DNA from: an uncultured Bacteroidota bacterium
GTDB taxonomy: Bacteria > Bacteroidota > Bacteroidia > Bacteroidales > P3
DNA: 35,084 nucleotides
Assembly (NCBI GenBank): GCA_902796265.1
Contig: CADBOG010000149.1
Coordinates: 1 to 35,084, forward strand
Direction of reading: 5' to 3'
In this document: positions 34,901 through 35,084 of the stretch, in pieces
How positions within the stretch are numbered: position 1 is the stretch's first letter
How the letters are laid out: every line of letters starts with the position of its first letter
Notes under the pieces: generated by a model
Told to the model about the DNA's origin: nothing
Seen by the model: only the letters and a program-made list of their open reading frames with translations
Database searches by the model: none
Program-made: the position numbers and the translations under genes

Positions 34901-34964
34901 TCGTACCATAGATGCCCCATCGCTATCTCGCCAAGCCAAAGGTACAGTCACCCTACTCCGATAA
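31956..34964 (+). CDS. T9SS-sorted surface protein with IgGFc-binding-like N-terminal domain
   Basis: The product has 1002 residues, with a signal peptide (MRRLLFILALILPLSALPQ). Residues about 25-400 resemble the IgGFc-binding N-terminal domain: MGTDFWVTFCSN, YPIAVFQGNECARVPSG, CDHLYEQAIP...WGTDYLLVPT and HPVAAYLYL...GDPAVVFVPPLEQ. A PKD-like segment follows (about 460-535), then four 51-residue repeats (542-745) with a C..YSW.G.....G.Y.DT......GCD pattern, two more Ig/PKD-like stretches and a C-terminal CHU_C sorting domain (about 903-1002: WVPNVFTPG, IFNRQGLLV, GWDGTYN, TVTLLR). The type IX system should export it and attach or release it at the cell surface. It is a probable adhesin; binding to immunoglobulin is not shown. 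Confidence 0.9.
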   Translation: MRRLLFILALILPLSALPQCQSRPMMGTDFWVTFCSNANRGVGEYFFYVIAPRQCVVTVANGFDNNPMLFSVDTVPAESLVCIPLPHYFVFHVTSTDSITLYASNFTEASWDITTVLPTHALRKHYIVQTYSDHSLPDREPEFRFITTEFHNHDTIIIKHYNEDDAGYNPTVTTHVGYRENRPYTQQYHCYGGWSLSGTELHSEYPIAVFQGNECARVPSGFPACDHLYEQAIPIDYWGTDYLLVPTAERGYRPIIGFDADSNIIWGDIYSPGNGDMVMVTSSADDCILWLDGTPIDTLLRGQTAQFFIPSDTCRRLVASHPVAAYLYLCGGSFSGEYGDPAVVFVPPLEQGVATSYFASINTNRTRCHFANIVVHTRDVPFMTLDNVSIAGDFIPFDTLYSYARLSVAGGMHILECTNGARFVAHLYGLGDDESYAYVAGMSLNDLSHLYVTGNVRQRVADGVRACIGDTLLFQITTTLHDTVTQWFVDRMPYPGNHTLSFPYIFYGSGTHQISAIVHGQQCDTLRTNVYISPMYADTIFASFCRKGSYIWHDSVITDSGFYRFLTTGSIGCDSISHLNLSIADTYTIDYYDSICANASYSWQGRTISDEGLYVDTITSADGCDTITSLHLSVIPLNQAVIFDTACLSTTYFWNGHSFTTEGVYIDTVASSNGCDSITNLHLYFIPLNRSDIYDTACLSTPYSWNGHSFTSEGTYVDTIAANEGCDTIATLHLSAIHSPDVTIDVLSDCNGYYLYANTDAPFFEWSSEPFDAQLAGQSTSANIRVSPDSTSITYTLIADYDIDYLCPASESVTLTPIHPIIADFSVVPSVLTTDNLDYRLVDKSIGATSISWFVNGEWVGDSSQLSLTADPVSDSLIIMLVATNGLCSDTAYSSLPIRRVTLWVPNVFTPGKQTNRVFAPVGEGIISGELYIFNRQGLLVAYQPDYRQGWDGTYNPPVSNPGTGNTTYLCPQASYVWLLIYRTIDAPSLSRQAKGTVTLLR
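33579..34190 (+). repeat. Four in-frame 153-bp repeats in the surface-protein gene
   Basis: Units begin at 33579, 33732, 33885 and 34038, exactly 153 bp (51 codons) apart. Units 3 and 4 are most alike at the protein level (DTACLST.Y.WNGHSFT.EG.Y.DT); unit 1 is the most diverged. Each has a conserved GCD motif and a Cys near its start. Confidence 0.85.
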
Positions 34965-35084
34965 CATTTCCTAAAGGCAACCTCAAAAATTGCTTTTAAC
35001 CCAAATCGGTCGTTAGGATTTATGTCAGATTAGTATTTGTTTCGAGCAGATTGGCTGCATCGCTGGCGAAGGCGTAGCGAGCTA
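34965..35084. other. Right-end intergenic region with a weak terminator
   Basis: AAAGGCAA (34973-34980) can pair with TTGCTTT (34990-34996) as a 7-bp stem with one bulged G, followed by a short T-run, a weak terminator candidate for the surface-protein gene. The rest shows no gene; its last 45 bases hold GCGAGC and GCGAAG words like those at 29422-29588. Confidence 0.35.

Overview
The window comes from an anaerobic Bacteroidota genome, most likely order Bacteroidales. The evidence is: promoters of the Bacteroidota type (TTG, a 19-nt spacer, then TAnnTTTG); a surface protein ending in a gliding-motility-type (CHU_C, type B) type IX secretion sorting domain; lpxC-lpxA gene order; a Bacteroidota-style BamD/omega/CoaBC cluster; and a HydF [FeFe]-hydrogenase maturase, which points to hydrogen-linked fermentation. 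Genus cannot be set from the sequence.

Layout. 1-124: composite array of heptanucleotide repeats. 140-550: hot-dog thioesterase, convergent with a leftward block at 542-8137: DUF819 membrane protein, UvrA, lytic transglycosylase, CoaBC, RNA polymerase omega and BamD. 8138-8322: compact divergent promoter region. 8323-13640: rightward guaA, a LysM/periplasmic-binding protein, lpxC and lpxA, closed by a strong terminator. 13729-16927: leftward htpG, with three palindromes in its upstream region, and a GNAT-HD fusion. 17099-18847: rightward hydF and folA. 18894-23577: leftward PPDK-like protein without a PEP barrel, S41 peptidase lipoprotein and a putative beta-barrel. 23770-29332: rightward operon of a coiled-coil lipoprotein, a MurL-MurD2-type fusion and an M20 amidohydrolase. 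29589-31833: C69 dipeptidase and folE. 31956-34964: IgGFc-binding-like T9SS surface protein.

The main theme is cell envelope: lipid A (LpxC, LpxA), outer-membrane assembly (BamD), peptidoglycan synthesis and turnover (MurL-MurD fusion, lytic transglycosylase, LysM protein) and surface display. Folate (FolE, FolA), CoA and GMP synthesis supply cofactors and nucleotides.

Most notable points: (1) one polypeptide joining a MurL-like glutamyl-peptide epimerase to a MurD-like ligase, which suggests the L-Glu-then-epimerise route to D-Glu in peptidoglycan; (2) heptanucleotide tandem arrays of four different sequences, each just upstream of a start codon; (3) a PPDK-like phosphohistidine protein whose C-terminal PEP/pyruvate barrel is replaced by an unknown domain; (4) an LpxC without the FabZ half usual in this phylum; (5) paired palindromes 52 bp apart upstream of htpG.
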